From Mycolicibacterium rutilum (GTDB lineage Bacteria > Actinomycetota > Actinomycetes > Mycobacteriales > Mycobacteriaceae), in contig NZ_LT629971.1 in the NCBI RefSeq assembly GCF_900108565.1, positions 5,208,001-5,272,000 of the forward strand: a DNA stretch of 64,000 nucleotides. The letters run 5' to 3'. Positions 15,779 to 24,858 of this stretch are shown in pieces. The notes beneath the pieces are model-generated. The model searched no databases and was not told where the DNA came from. It saw nothing but the letters and a program-made list of their open reading frames with translations. The position numbers and the translations under genes are program-made. Within the stretch, counting starts at the first letter, position 1, and the number at the start of each line of letters is the position of its first letter.

Positions 15779-16678
15779 TCATCTCGTCTTCATCAGGTTG
15801 CGCAGGCAGTCGCCGGCGATGTTGCCCACCAGGGCCAGCGCCAGCACGCCGAGGCCGGGCATCACCGGGATCCACCACTGCTGCAGGAAATAGCTGAGGT
15901 TGCGGGCGGAGTCGGCGCCCAGTTCCGGGGCGGGCGCCGACTGGCCGAGACCGAGGAACGACAGCGCCGCCAGCGTGAGGATCAGCGTGCCGATGTCCAG
16001 GCTCGCGGCCACCAGCGCGTTGGGCACGGCACCGGGCAGCAGGTGCCGGCCGGCGAGCCGCATGGGGCTCACCCCGGCGAGTTTGGCCGCCTCGACGTGC
16101 GGCCGGGCTTTCAGGCGGGCCACCTCGCCGCGGACCAGCCGGGCGTAGAACGGCCACCACACGATCGAGACCGCGATCAGCGTGTGCACGAACCCGGGAC
16201 CGAGGGCCGCGACCACCGCGATCGCCAGCACCGGGGCGGGCAGCGACAGGAACGCGTCGGTGATCCGCATCAGCAGCGAATCCAGCCAGCCGCCGGCGGC
16301 TCCGGCGATCAGGCCGACCAGCCCGCCGATCACCAGCCCGAGTGCGACCACCGCCAGCGCGGCGAACCAGCTCGACCGCACGCCGAACAGGACCCGCGAC
16401 AGGATGTCGCGGCCGATGCTGTCGGTGCCGAGCAGGAAGCCGCCGTGGCCGGGCGCCTGCAGCGGCATCCCGACCGGGGTCAACGGGTCATACGGAGCGA
16501 GGACCGGCACCGCGAGCGCGATCAGGGTGACGACGGCGATCAGCGACAGCCCGATCCAGTTGACGATCGCCGAGTCGATCTTCGGCAGCGCCAACAGCTT
16601 CCGCTCGCGACCGCGCACCAGCGGCGCGGCGGGCAGCGCTCCGGCAGCCGGTGACACACCGGACGACACGAGGGCCAT
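15779..16678 (-). CDS. ABC importer permease, DppC-like
   Basis: This 299-aa permease has the DppC-type N-terminal extension (FLLGTDSIGRDILSRVLFGVRSS) and the EAA loop (YARLVRGEVARLKARPHVEAAKLAG). I chose the ATG at 16678-16676 (MALVSSG) because it shares one base with the TGA of the ATPase gene, a typical coupling. An in-frame ATG-like start 8 codons upstream would sit inside the ATPase gene. Confidence 0.92.
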   Translation of the reverse strand: MALVSSGVSPAAGALPAAPLVRGRERKLLALPKIDSAIVNWIGLSLIAVVTLIALAVPVLAPYDPLTPVGMPLQAPGHGGFLLGTDSIGRDILSRVLFGVRSSWFAALAVVALGLVIGGLVGLIAGAAGGWLDSLLMRITDAFLSLPAPVLAIAVVAALGPGFVHTLIAVSIVWWPFYARLVRGEVARLKARPHVEAAKLAGVSPMRLAGRHLLPGAVPNALVAASLDIGTLILTLAALSFLGLGQSAPAPELGADSARNLSYFLQQWWIPVMPGLGVLALALVGNIAGDCLRNLMKTR

Positions 16679-18684
16679 CAGCACGCCTTCCGTTCGATGC
16701 ACGCGACCTGGTGCGGGTTGCCGGGTTCACCCTCCAGCCGGACGTCGAGTTGCCGATCACCGCAGGCATCGACAGCGATCGGGCAGCGTGGATGGAAGGC
16801 GCAGCCCGGTGGCGGCGACAGCGGACTGGCGGGTTCGCCTGCCAACGGCTGTGATTCGCGTCCGAGGTCGGGTATGGAGTCGACGAGCGCCTGTGTGTAG
16901 GGGTGCGCCGGCGCGCCGATGACCTGCTCGGCGGGTCCCACCTCGACGATGCGGCCGAGGTACATCACCGCGATGCGGTCGGCGACGACGCGGGCCACCG
17001 ACAGGTCGTGGGTGACGAACACGACCGACATGTTCAGGCTGCGCCGCAGATCGCCGATCAGGTTGAGCACCGACGCCGCCAGCGACACGTCCAGTGCGCT
17101 GGTGGGCTCGTCGCACAGCAGCACCGACGGCGGCACGACGGTCGCGCGGGCCAGCGAAACCCGCTGGCGCTGACCGCCGGACAGTTGCGCGGCCCGCGAT
17201 TTCGCGACCTCGGCCGGCAGCCCGACCCGTTCGAGCACCTCGGCCACGGCCGCCCGGCGGGCCGAGCGCGATTTCGTCGTCCCGCGCAGCCGTTCCGCGA
17301 TCAGCTCACCGACCGACAGCCACGGCGTCAGCGACGCGCCCGCGTCCTGGAACACCATCTGCGGGCGCCGCCCGCCGGCCAACTCGACCGTCCCGGCCGT
17401 GGGTTTCTCCAGACCCGCGATGACCCGTAGCAGGGTCGACTTGCCCGATCCGCTCTCGCCGACGATCGCGACCGACTCGCCGTGCTCGACGCGCAGCGAA
17501 ACTCCGCGCAGCGCATGAAGTTTACCGTCATGGTCGGCGCCGCGGTCGAGCCATCGGCGGGTCACCGAGAACGTCTTGGTGACATCGCGCAGCACCACCG
17601 AAGCCGGTGCGGCGGCGCGTTCGACGGGTGGCGCCGGGAAGGGCTCGTCGGTGGTCGTCGACTTGGTGCCGAGGTCGCGGGCCACCTCGTCGAGCGGCAA
17701 CAGGCAGGCGCTGACCCGATTGGCCCCGACCGCGATCGGGTCCGGTGGCGCCTTGGTGCACGCCTCGGTGGTCAGCGCGCAGCGCGGCGCGAACGCGCAG
17801 CCGGGCAACGGGGTGACCGGGCTGGGCACGGACCCGGCCAGCGCGGCGAGCCGACGGTCGCGGGCGGTGGTCAGGGTCAGCCGTGAACGCAGCAGGCCGT
17901 GGGTGTACGGATGCGACGGCGTCTCGAGGACGGCCGCGGTAGGACCGACCTCGGCGATCCGGCCGGCGTAGAGCACCGCGATGCGGTCGGCGATCTGGGC
18001 CGCGACCCCGAGGTCGTGGGTGATCAGCACGATGCTGCAACCGATTTCGTCGCGCAGCCGCGCCAGCAGCCGCAGCACCTGGGCCTGCACGGTGACGTCG
18101 AGGGCGGTGGTGGGTTCGTCGGCGATGATCAGTTCGGGGTCGCCGGCGATCGCGATCGCGATCATCACCCGCTGCCGCAAGCCGCCGGAGAGCTCGTGCG
18201 GGTAGGCCCGCATCCGTCGCTCCGGCTCCGGGATCCCGACGGCGGTAAGCAACCGCAGGGCCTCTTCGTCGCTGCCCGCGGCTTCGGCGACCTGCCTGCC
18301 GATCCGCATCGTCGGGTTCAGCGACGTCATCGGATCCTGGAACACCGCACCAAGATCCAGCCGGCGCACCTTGCGCAGGGCCTTCGCGTCGCCGCGCACC
18401 ATGTCGGACCCGGCGACCCGTACGGTGCCGTCGATGCGGGTGCCGGCCGGCAGCAACCCGAGCAGCCCGAACCCGAGCACGCTCTTACCCGAACCGGATT
18501 CGCCGACCAGACCGAGGATCTCGCCCTTGGCGATGGACAGCGAGACACCGCGCAGCGCATGGACGTCACGGCCGTTGCGCCGGAACGTCACCCGCAGATC
18601 GCCGACCGCCGCGACAGGATCCGCCACGGGTGGTGTGTCAGTGGTTTGCGTGTACGCGTCGGCGTCGGATACCGCGATGCCCAT
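16678..18684 (-). CDS. Dual ABC ATPase of a peptide-type importer (DppD-DppF fusion)
   Basis: This 668-aa protein contains two complete ATPase domains in one chain. Domain 1 has Walker A VGESGSGKS, signature LSGGLRQRVMIAIA, Walker B ELIIADEPTTALD and the oligopeptide-type C-terminal CAFAPRCALTTEACTKAPP. Domain 2 has Walker A VGESGSGKS, signature LSGGQRQRVSLARA, Walker B VLLCDEPTSALD and CAFHPRCPIAVDACG. The cysteine-rich tails of both halves may hold Fe-S clusters, as in DppD/OppD. It is the first gene of the importer operon. The start is ATG 18684-18682; a TTG codon directly precedes it. Expression is probably controlled by the divergent TetR through the palindrome at 18741. Confidence 0.94.
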   Translation of the reverse strand: MGIAVSDADAYTQTTDTPPVADPVAAVGDLRVTFRRNGRDVHALRGVSLSIAKGEILGLVGESGSGKSVLGFGLLGLLPAGTRIDGTVRVAGSDMVRGDAKALRKVRRLDLGAVFQDPMTSLNPTMRIGRQVAEAAGSDEEALRLLTAVGIPEPERRMRAYPHELSGGLRQRVMIAIAIAGDPELIIADEPTTALDVTVQAQVLRLLARLRDEIGCSIVLITHDLGVAAQIADRIAVLYAGRIAEVGPTAAVLETPSHPYTHGLLRSRLTLTTARDRRLAALAGSVPSPVTPLPGCAFAPRCALTTEACTKAPPDPIAVGANRVSACLLPLDEVARDLGTKSTTTDEPFPAPPVERAAAPASVVLRDVTKTFSVTRRWLDRGADHDGKLHALRGVSLRVEHGESVAIVGESGSGKSTLLRVIAGLEKPTAGTVELAGGRRPQMVFQDAGASLTPWLSVGELIAERLRGTTKSRSARRAAVAEVLERVGLPAEVAKSRAAQLSGGQRQRVSLARATVVPPSVLLCDEPTSALDVSLAASVLNLIGDLRRSLNMSVVFVTHDLSVARVVADRIAVMYLGRIVEVGPAEQVIGAPAHPYTQALVDSIPDLGRESQPLAGEPASPLSPPPGCAFHPRCPIAVDACGDRQLDVRLEGEPGNPHQVACIERKAC

Positions 18685-18740
18685 CAATCAGAACGCTCCC
18701 GCCTTCGAAGCCTGGCGCAGCGGCACGGCATCGGGCTTGC

Positions 18741-18754
18741 CTGTCAGTTGACAG
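18741..18754. promoter_or_regulatory. Palindrome upstream of the importer operon, possible TetR site
   Basis: CTGTCA at 18741-18746 and TGACAG at 18749-18754 are separated by GT, and a GTTTCGCG follows. The GACAG core is shared with the stronger palindrome at 18828-18855. It sits 57 nt upstream of the dual ATPase start, where a repressor would block the operon promoter. Confidence 0.6.
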
Positions 18755-18827
18755 TTTCGCGCCGGGAAAGCCTCGGCGGGTGTCGCCGGGGTAACCAATT
18801 GCGGGAGTAGGTAACCGATAGGTGTCG

Positions 18828-18855
18828 TGCGTTTCTGTCGTGTGACAGAAACGCA
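18828..18855. promoter_or_regulatory. Perfect inverted repeat, probable operator of the divergent TetR
   Basis: Arms TGCGTTTCTGTC (18828-18839) and GACAGAAACGCA (18844-18855) are perfect over 12 nt with a 4-nt centre. It lies 43 nt upstream of the TetR start and in the shared region with the importer operon. The size and symmetry fit a TetR operator. Confidence 0.8.
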
Positions 18856-18898
18856 GCGGGCCTGCCGGTGGCGGGGGCCGATGGGTCACGATGACACC

Positions 18899-19573
18899 AT
18901 GTCGCTCGCCAGGGCAGGCCGGCCGCGCCTGCACACCCAGCGGCGCCCCGGCCTGACCGCACGCGACGAAATCCTCGACGCCGCAGGCGAATTGTTCACC
19001 ACGGTCGGCTACGCCGCGACCTCGACACGCACGATCGCGGAGTGGGTGGGCATCCGGCAGGCGTCGCTGTACCACTACTTCAAAACCAAAGACGACATCC
19101 TGTGCGCGCTGCTGAACCAGACGGTGACACCGAGCCTGCGGTTCGTCGGCCGCCTCGCCGACACCCATCCCGCGCTGTCCGCGCCCGAACGACTGCACGC
19201 GCTGGCGGCCTTCGACGGTGAGCAATTGCTCAGCGGGCGGTGGAACCTCGGCGCGCTGTACCTGCTTCCGGAATTGCGTGATTCGCGGCTGGAGCCGTTC
19301 TGGTCCGACCGCGAACGGCTACGCCTGCACTATCTGGAGTGCGGCCGAGGTGTGGTCGCCCAGACCGGGGTGAACGAGGTCGCCGCCGGGCTCCCGTTCC
19401 ATCTGGTCGAGTCGCTGGTCAACATGTGGGCGATGCCGCCGGGTCCCGGGCGCGTCGAACTGCCGCTGCACGTCGCCGACGCGTGCGTGCGCATTCTGGG
19501 CGTGCCCGACGCCGAGATCGCGGCGCTGCGCGAGCGCACCGGCGAGGTGATCTCCGTGCCGGCCGTCCGCTAG
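18899..19573 (+). CDS. TetR-family repressor of the ABC importer operon
   Basis: This 224-aa regulator has the TetR helix-turn-helix at about residues 22-68 (ILDAAGELFTTVGYAATSTRTIAEWVGIRQASLYHYFKTKDDIL), followed by a helical ligand-binding domain. The start ATG 18899 (MSLARAGRPR) is preferred over ATG 18881 because the conserved basic N-terminus begins here. It is divergent from the importer operon, with two related palindromes between them, so it probably represses that operon and itself until an imported compound binds. A yciI-like gene follows 10 nt downstream. Confidence 0.88.
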   Translation: MSLARAGRPRLHTQRRPGLTARDEILDAAGELFTTVGYAATSTRTIAEWVGIRQASLYHYFKTKDDILCALLNQTVTPSLRFVGRLADTHPALSAPERLHALAAFDGEQLLSGRWNLGALYLLPELRDSRLEPFWSDRERLRLHYLECGRGVVAQTGVNEVAAGLPFHLVESLVNMWAMPPGPGRVELPLHVADACVRILGVPDAEIAALRERTGEVISVPAVR

Positions 19574-19583
19574 CGTTGCCACC

Positions 19584-19859
19584 GTGTTCCACGTTCTGAA
19601 GTCGACCTATCTGCAGCCCGCCGATGTCATCAACCAGACCCGCCCCGCCCACCTGGAATGGCTCAAAGGTGAGGTCGCCGCCGGACGGATCGTGCTGGCC
19701 GGACGCCTGGACGATGAGACCGGCGCGGTGCTGGTCACCGGCGACATCACCGCCGAGGAAGCCCAGGACATCGTCGACCGCGACCCATACACGGCCGCTG
19801 AGGTGGCCCGTTACGAGCGGACGTCGTTCAACGGCGCGTTCCGCGCGCCCGGACTTTAG
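19584..19859 (+). CDS. YciI-like protein
   Basis: This 91-aa protein has the dimeric alpha-beta barrel of the YciI family, with the DRDPYTAAEVARYE region that carries the family's Asp-Pro. YciI-like proteins catalyse small decyclisation or dehalogenation steps, or have no known role. It starts at GTG 19584 and follows the TetR gene by 10 nt, so it may belong to the same regulon as the importer. Confidence 0.85.
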   Translation: MFHVLKSTYLQPADVINQTRPAHLEWLKGEVAAGRIVLAGRLDDETGAVLVTGDITAEEAQDIVDRDPYTAAEVARYERTSFNGAFRAPGL

Positions 19860-19972
19860 GAGCAAATTCACAGCTGCGCGCGGAATCTCTGCGCACTCGC
19901 TGTTCGTTGCCCCACAGGATGCCGCAACGTCGCGGTCAGTTTTTGTTGCCGAATATGGGATAGAAGGCCTTC

Positions 19973-21019
19973 ATGAGCACCGTTACCGCCTACGCCGCAC
20001 CGTCCGCCTCCGCACCGCTGGAGAAGACCACCATCACCCGCCGCGAGGTCGGACCCCATGATGTGGCGTTCGACATCCACTTCGCGGGCATCTGCCACTC
20101 CGACATCCACACGGTGCGCGACGAGTGGGGCCGCGCGAGGTATCCGGTGGTACCCGGCCACGAGATCGCCGGCGTCGTCACCGCCGTCGGCACGGAGGTC
20201 ACCAAGTTCGCCGTCGGCGACCGCGTCGGCGTCGGCTGTTTCGTCGACTCCTGCCGCGAGTGTGAGCAGTGCCGCGCCGGCAACGAGCAGTACTGCACCG
20301 GCACCGGAATGGTCGGCACCTACAACGCGATCGGCCGCGACGGGCAACAGACCCAGGGCGGCTACAGCGGCGCCATCGTCGTCGACGAGAACTACGTGCT
20401 GCGCATTCCCGAGGGCCTGCCCCTCGACGCCGCCGCTCCCCTGTTGTGCGCGGGCATCACGCTGTATTCGCCGCTGCGCCACTGGAACGTCGGCGAGGGC
20501 ACCCGCGTCGCGATCATCGGTCTGGGCGGACTCGGCCACATGGGCGTCAAGTTGGCGCACGCGATGGGCGCGCACGTGACGGTGCTCTCGCAGTCGCTGA
20601 AGAAGATGGAGGACGGGCTGCGCCTGGGCGCCGACGAGTATCACGCCACCTCTGACGCCGACACGTTCGCCAAGCTGGCCGGCTCGTTCGACGTCATCCT
20701 CAACACCGTGTCGGCCAACCTCGACATGGGCGACTACCTCAACCTGCTCAAGGTCGACGGCACCCTGGTCGAGCTCGGTATGCCCGAGAAGCCGATGGCC
20801 GTGCCCGCTCATCCGCTCGCCGGCGGCAGGCGCAGCCTCTCCGGCTCGATGATCGGCGGGATCGCCGAGACGCAGGAGATGCTCGACTTCTGCGCCGAGC
20901 ATGATGTGCTGCCCGAAATCGAGGTCATCACACCCGATTACATCAACGAGGCCTACGACCGGGTGGTGTCCAGCGACGTGCGGTACCGCTTCGTGATCGA
21001 TACCGCGTCGCTGCGGTAG
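19973..21019 (+). CDS. adhC: NADP-dependent zinc alcohol dehydrogenase AdhC
   Basis: This 348-aa cinnamyl-alcohol-dehydrogenase-type MDR enzyme reduces aldehydes with NADPH. Catalytic zinc residues appear in GICHSDIHTVRDEW and PGHEIAGVV. The structural zinc cysteines are in CRECEQCRAGNEQYC, and the cofactor loop is GLGGLGHMGVKLA. It matches M. tuberculosis AdhC (Rv3045) closely by memory. A 113-nt gap separates it from the yciI-like gene, so it probably has its own promoter. Confidence 0.95.
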   Translation: MSTVTAYAAPSASAPLEKTTITRREVGPHDVAFDIHFAGICHSDIHTVRDEWGRARYPVVPGHEIAGVVTAVGTEVTKFAVGDRVGVGCFVDSCRECEQCRAGNEQYCTGTGMVGTYNAIGRDGQQTQGGYSGAIVVDENYVLRIPEGLPLDAAAPLLCAGITLYSPLRHWNVGEGTRVAIIGLGGLGHMGVKLAHAMGAHVTVLSQSLKKMEDGLRLGADEYHATSDADTFAKLAGSFDVILNTVSANLDMGDYLNLLKVDGTLVELGMPEKPMAVPAHPLAGGRRSLSGSMIGGIAETQEMLDFCAEHDVLPEIEVITPDYINEAYDRVVSSDVRYRFVIDTASLR

Positions 21020-21028
21020 TCGTCGGGT

Positions 21029-22072
21029 TCAGTCGACCGGGTTGACTCGGCTGACGATCAGCGGATCGGCCGGCGTGAACGGGAAGTTCGGCAGGTCGTC
21101 GATGTGGGTGTTGAACGCCGCGGCCAGCACTTCCCGCGAATACGCGCTGGCCGATGCGCGGTAGCCGATGTCGGCCGGGAAAGGCTGGTCGAAGAAGATC
21201 AGGAAGTGCCACTCGTCGCTGCCGATGTTCTCGATGTGGTGTGGATAGGCGCGCGGGATGAAGTACATGTCGCCGGTGGTGAGGTTCCAGGTGTCCAGCG
21301 TCCCATCGGGATTCATGATCGTCATCCGCGCGTCGCCGTGCTGGACGTAACCCATCTCGGCGGTGACCGGGTGCCAGTGCGGTTCACGCATACCGTCCTC
21401 GGCGACGCGAAGCGAGTACATCGAGATGTCCTTGAGCGCCGGCCAGAACTGGTCGCGGGCGAACCGCGCGTTGCCGCTGACGTAGTTCAAACCCGGTGTC
21501 TGGGCTTCGATGTCGAACTTCTGCGGATCCGAGAAGTACGCCGACGGCGGGATCTCGGGGTCCCCGATACGCGCGGCGAGTTTGTGATCGGCGGTGTCGC
21601 GGCGGATCCTGGCGAAGTCGGCCGCGGGCAGGTCGTAGGTGTTGCCGAGCACCGCGTCGCTGAACGCGCCGAACGTCGCACCGAGCCCGAAATCCTCGGG
21701 GCGCTCGTGGCGGAACGCGATGATGAACTCTGCGACGTCCTCGCCGATGTTCTCGATGTGGTGCAGCGACCCGGAGTCGGCGTGGAACATCTGCCCGGCG
21801 GTGACGATGAAACTGGTGAACCGGCTGTGGTTGTCGAGCATCGACACCAGCGCCGTCCCGGACACGCAGTAGGTGAGTTCGTTGGCGTTGGCGTGCCAGT
21901 GCGGGGTGCGCATGGATCCGGGGTTGAGCAGCACGCGCTTGATCGAGAGCCGCTTGAGGATCGGCAGGTTGTCGGCGGTGATCCGGCGCATCGAGCCCAG
22001 GTCGTTCTCCTCGACGATCTCGCCGTCCATCAGCGAGGCGGTGTGAACGCTGCGGGTCAGTGAAGCGGTCAT
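21029..22072 (-). CDS. Bicupin of the oxalate decarboxylase family
   Basis: This 347-aa protein has two germin-like cupin domains. Motif 1 of each binds Mn: TPHWHANANELTYCVSG in the N-domain and PHWHPVTAEMGYVQHG in the C-domain. The closing histidines lie in GSLHHIENIG and YPHHIENIG. Oxalate decarboxylases convert oxalate to formate and CO2 and need a glutamate on a mobile lid; I cannot confirm that lid here, so another bicupin activity is possible. An oxalate/formate-type antiporter is encoded in the same window at 38279, but 16 kb away. Confidence 0.85.
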   Translation of the reverse strand: MTASLTRSVHTASLMDGEIVEENDLGSMRRITADNLPILKRLSIKRVLLNPGSMRTPHWHANANELTYCVSGTALVSMLDNHSRFTSFIVTAGQMFHADSGSLHHIENIGEDVAEFIIAFRHERPEDFGLGATFGAFSDAVLGNTYDLPAADFARIRRDTADHKLAARIGDPEIPPSAYFSDPQKFDIEAQTPGLNYVSGNARFARDQFWPALKDISMYSLRVAEDGMREPHWHPVTAEMGYVQHGDARMTIMNPDGTLDTWNLTTGDMYFIPRAYPHHIENIGSDEWHFLIFFDQPFPADIGYRASASAYSREVLAAAFNTHIDDLPNFPFTPADPLIVSRVNPVD

Positions 22073-22249
22073 CGGCGGTTCTCCTTGTTCGTGTGGTGCG
22101 GTGCCCTCAGCGTCCTCTCATCGCACCCCCGCGTCGTCGACGTTGGCGGTAATCCGTGCCGCCGAATCCCCGGACGTTGCGCTACCGGCTAGCCGCCAAT
22201 TCCGCGGCAGCGCCAGCGCCCGGCGCCGCGAGATGCGAGAATCCTGCAA

Positions 22250-22903
22250 ATGTGTGCCCTGCGGGTGGTCATCGCCGACGACGACGTGCTGCTACGCGAA
22301 GGCCTGGCCAGCCTGCTGCAGCGGTCCGATTTCGAGGTCGCCGGGCAGGCGGGTGACGCGACCCAGCTACTGGCGCTCGTGCGGGAGCAGAAGCCGCAGC
22401 TGGTGCTGACCGACATCCGGATGCCGCCGTCGCACACCACCGAGGGCCTCGACGCCGCGAAGATCATCCGCCAGGAGTCGCCGGACACCGGGATCGTGGT
22501 GCTGTCGGCGCACATCGACGTCGACCACGCGACCGAACTGCTCGCCGGCGGCCGCGCGATCGGATATCTGCTCAAATCGCGGGTGACCGATGTCGCCGAT
22601 TTCGTCGACACCCTGCAGCGAATCGCCAACGGCGCGTCGGTGGTTGATCCGGCGCTGGTCGCCGAACTGGTCGACGCGCGACGCCGCGACGACCCGTTGG
22701 CGGCGTTGAGCACCCGTGAGCGCGAGGTGCTCACGCTGATGGCCGAGGGGCTGTCGAATGCGGGCATCGGGCGCCGATTGTGGGTCACCGAGGGCACCGT
22801 CGAAAAGCATGTCCGCAGCATCCTGACCAAGCTGAACCTGCCGGAGGCCGGCGACGATCACCGCCGCGTGCGGGCGGTGATCATGTACCTCGAGTCACGC
22901 TGA
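22250..22903 (+). CDS. NarL/FixJ-family response regulator
   Basis: This 217-aa regulator has a receiver domain (acidic DDD at 10-12, phospho-acceptor D55 in LVLTDIRMP, K109 in GYLLKS) and a LuxR-type helix-turn-helix (LSTREREVLTLMAEGLSNAGIGRRLWVTEGTVEKHV) at about 155-205. It is almost certainly the output of the histidine kinase at 23357. Between them, on the other strand, lies a lone receiver gene whose end overlaps this gene's end by 9 nt. Confidence 0.93.
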   Translation: MCALRVVIADDDVLLREGLASLLQRSDFEVAGQAGDATQLLALVREQKPQLVLTDIRMPPSHTTEGLDAAKIIRQESPDTGIVVLSAHIDVDHATELLAGGRAIGYLLKSRVTDVADFVDTLQRIANGASVVDPALVAELVDARRRDDPLAALSTREREVLTLMAEGLSNAGIGRRLWVTEGTVEKHVRSILTKLNLPEAGDDHRRVRAVIMYLESR

Positions 22904-23248
22904 GGCGAGCAGGTCGCGAATCGCGCTCGGCGACAACGCCAACTTGGGCAGGAAACCGCGCGCGGGACTCGCGGCGATCAGATCGGCGAAGTCCTGCTCG
23001 TCGTGCGTGGAGATCAGGATGACCGCAGTGTCGGCGAGCTGCTCGGCCAGATCGGCCGCGATGTCGAAGCCGCTCTCGGCGCCCAGGTCGACGTCGACGA
23101 GCGCAACGTCGGGGCGCAGGGTCTTGCCCTGGGTCACCGCCTCGGCGCCGTCGGACGCGGTGCCCACCACCGAGATCCCGCCACGCTCGAGCATCGCGCG
23201 GGCGGCGTCGCGAAAGCCGGCACTGTCGTCGACGATCAGACAACGCAT
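22895..23248 (-). CDS. Stand-alone receiver domain protein
   Basis: This 117-aa protein is only a CheY-like receiver: acidic pair in LIVDDSAGF, phospho-acceptor D52 in VALVDVDLG, and a C-terminal PKLALS lysine. There is no output domain. It is divergent from the kinase gene (starts 108 nt apart) and convergent with the NarL-type regulator. It could act as a phosphate sink or a second, protein-binding output of the same kinase. Single-domain receivers next to GAF-type kinases recur in actinobacteria. Confidence 0.88.
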   Translation of the reverse strand: MRCLIVDDSAGFRDAARAMLERGGISVVGTASDGAEAVTQGKTLRPDVALVDVDLGAESGFDIAADLAEQLADTAVILISTHDEQDFADLIAASPARGFLPKLALSPSAIRDLLASA

Positions 23249-23356
23249 CGTGGGCCTCCTCGGCGGTTCATACCTTCAGGGTGGCAGGACCCGTGCACCG
23301 TTACATTCCCGCTAACCGGAAAGAATCACGCAGGGTCGCGCATTACCATTCGGCCG

Positions 23357-24856
23357 GTGACCAGCCAATCGCTGCCGAACCGCCTGCTCGCGGCGTTCGT
23401 GCGCCCGACGGCGCGCCCGCTGGGCGCCGGCATCGTCGTCGCGGTATGCCTGCTCATCGGCGAGATCCTGGTGGTCCTCGGGTTGAAACGCCTCGCGCCC
23501 GACAACGCGTTCGGGGCGATCTTCCTGCTCGGCGTGCTGATCGTTTCGGCGGGCTGGAACCTCGGCCTGGCGATCGCGACCTCGCTGGCCAGCACGCTGG
23601 TCTACGTCTACTTCCACCTCGAAGGCCACGACACGCTCGCGCCGTCGATCATCATCTTCCTGACCTTGGCGCTGCTGGCCAACGTGCTGGCCAACCAGGC
23701 CCGGTTGCGCACCGCCGAAGCCGAGGAGCGCAGGCGCGAAGCCGCCGGGCTGGCCGGTCAGCAGGCGGCGCTGCGCCGGGTCGCCACGCTGGTGGCGCGC
23801 GGAGCCCCGCCGGAGGACGTCTACCGGACAGCGGTCGACGAGCTCGCCCAGAGCCTGGACGCCCAACACGTGACGCTGCTGCTGTTCGAACCGGGTGAGG
23901 TGTGCGAGGTATTGGCCACCTGCGACCGGGCGGGCGTGGAATTGTCTGTCGGAGAGAAGTTTTCGCTCGGCGGGGACAGCATCAGCTCGCGGATCCTGCG
24001 CACCGCCGAACCCGCGCGCATCGACGACTACTCGGTGACCGCCGGTGAACTCGCCGAGCGTCTGCAGGGCCTGGGCACCCGCTCCGGGGTCGGGGCGCCG
24101 CTCATCGTCGACGGTGCGGTGCGCGGCTCGTTGATCGTGGCGGCGCAGGAGGCCAACGCGATACCTGACGGAACCGAGGCGCACATCTGCGATTTCGCCG
24201 ACCTGGTGGCGACGGCGATCGCCAACGCCGAGACCCGCGCCGAGTTGACCGCGTCGCGGGCGCGCATCGTGGCCGCCGCCGACCAGGCGCGGCGCGGGTT
24301 CGAGCGGGACCTGCACGACGGCGCCCAGCAGCGCATCGTTTCGCTGAGTCTGGAGTTGCGCGCGATCGAAGCGGCGGCCGCCGAACCCGAACTGCAGGAG
24401 CAGCTGGGCAAGGTGGTCGGTGGGCTCGGCGAGCTCTACACCGATCTGCAGGAGCTCTCGCGGGGGCTGCATCCGGCAATCCTGTCGAAGGGCGGCCTCG
24501 GCCCGGCGATCAAGACATTGGCGCGGCGCTCCCCCGTTCCGGTCGAACTCGACCTCGACGTCGACGGCCGGTTACCGGAGTCGGTCGAGGTGGCCGCGTA
24601 TTACGTTGTGGCCGAATGCCTTACCAACGCGGCCAAACACGCCAACGCGGAGGTGGTGACGGTGGCCGTGACCCGCGGCGAGGACGCGGTGCGGCTGACG
24701 GTGCGCGACGACGGCGATGGTGGCGCCGCGCCGGGCGGTGGGTCGGGGCTGGTCGGCCTGCGCGACCGCGTGGAGGCGCTCTCGGGTGAGCTCGCGGTCG
24801 TCAGCCATCCCGGCGACGGGACCACGGTGTCGGCGCGGATTCCCGTGCCGGCCTGA
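23357..24856 (+). CDS. Membrane-bound NarL-type sensor histidine kinase with GAF domain
   Basis: This 499-aa kinase has four or so N-terminal TM helices (about 22-112), similar to the DUF4118/KdpD-like membrane domain. A short coiled coil and a GAF domain (140-295) follow, then the HisKA_3 dimerisation box with H320 in FERDLHDGAQQRIVSL, and an HATPase_c domain (ECLTNAAKHANA, DDGDGG, GSGLVGLRDRVEAL). The GAF domain probably binds a small ligand or haem. The GTG start at 23357 (VTSQSL) fits the beginning of homology; the open frame continues upstream. Its partner is the regulator at 22250. Confidence 0.92.
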   Translation: MTSQSLPNRLLAAFVRPTARPLGAGIVVAVCLLIGEILVVLGLKRLAPDNAFGAIFLLGVLIVSAGWNLGLAIATSLASTLVYVYFHLEGHDTLAPSIIIFLTLALLANVLANQARLRTAEAEERRREAAGLAGQQAALRRVATLVARGAPPEDVYRTAVDELAQSLDAQHVTLLLFEPGEVCEVLATCDRAGVELSVGEKFSLGGDSISSRILRTAEPARIDDYSVTAGELAERLQGLGTRSGVGAPLIVDGAVRGSLIVAAQEANAIPDGTEAHICDFADLVATAIANAETRAELTASRARIVAAADQARRGFERDLHDGAQQRIVSLSLELRAIEAAAAEPELQEQLGKVVGGLGELYTDLQELSRGLHPAILSKGGLGPAIKTLARRSPVPVELDLDVDGRLPESVEVAAYYVVAECLTNAAKHANAEVVTVAVTRGEDAVRLTVRDDGDGGAAPGGGSGLVGLRDRVEALSGELAVVSHPGDGTTVSARIPVPA

Positions 24857-24858
24857 AC

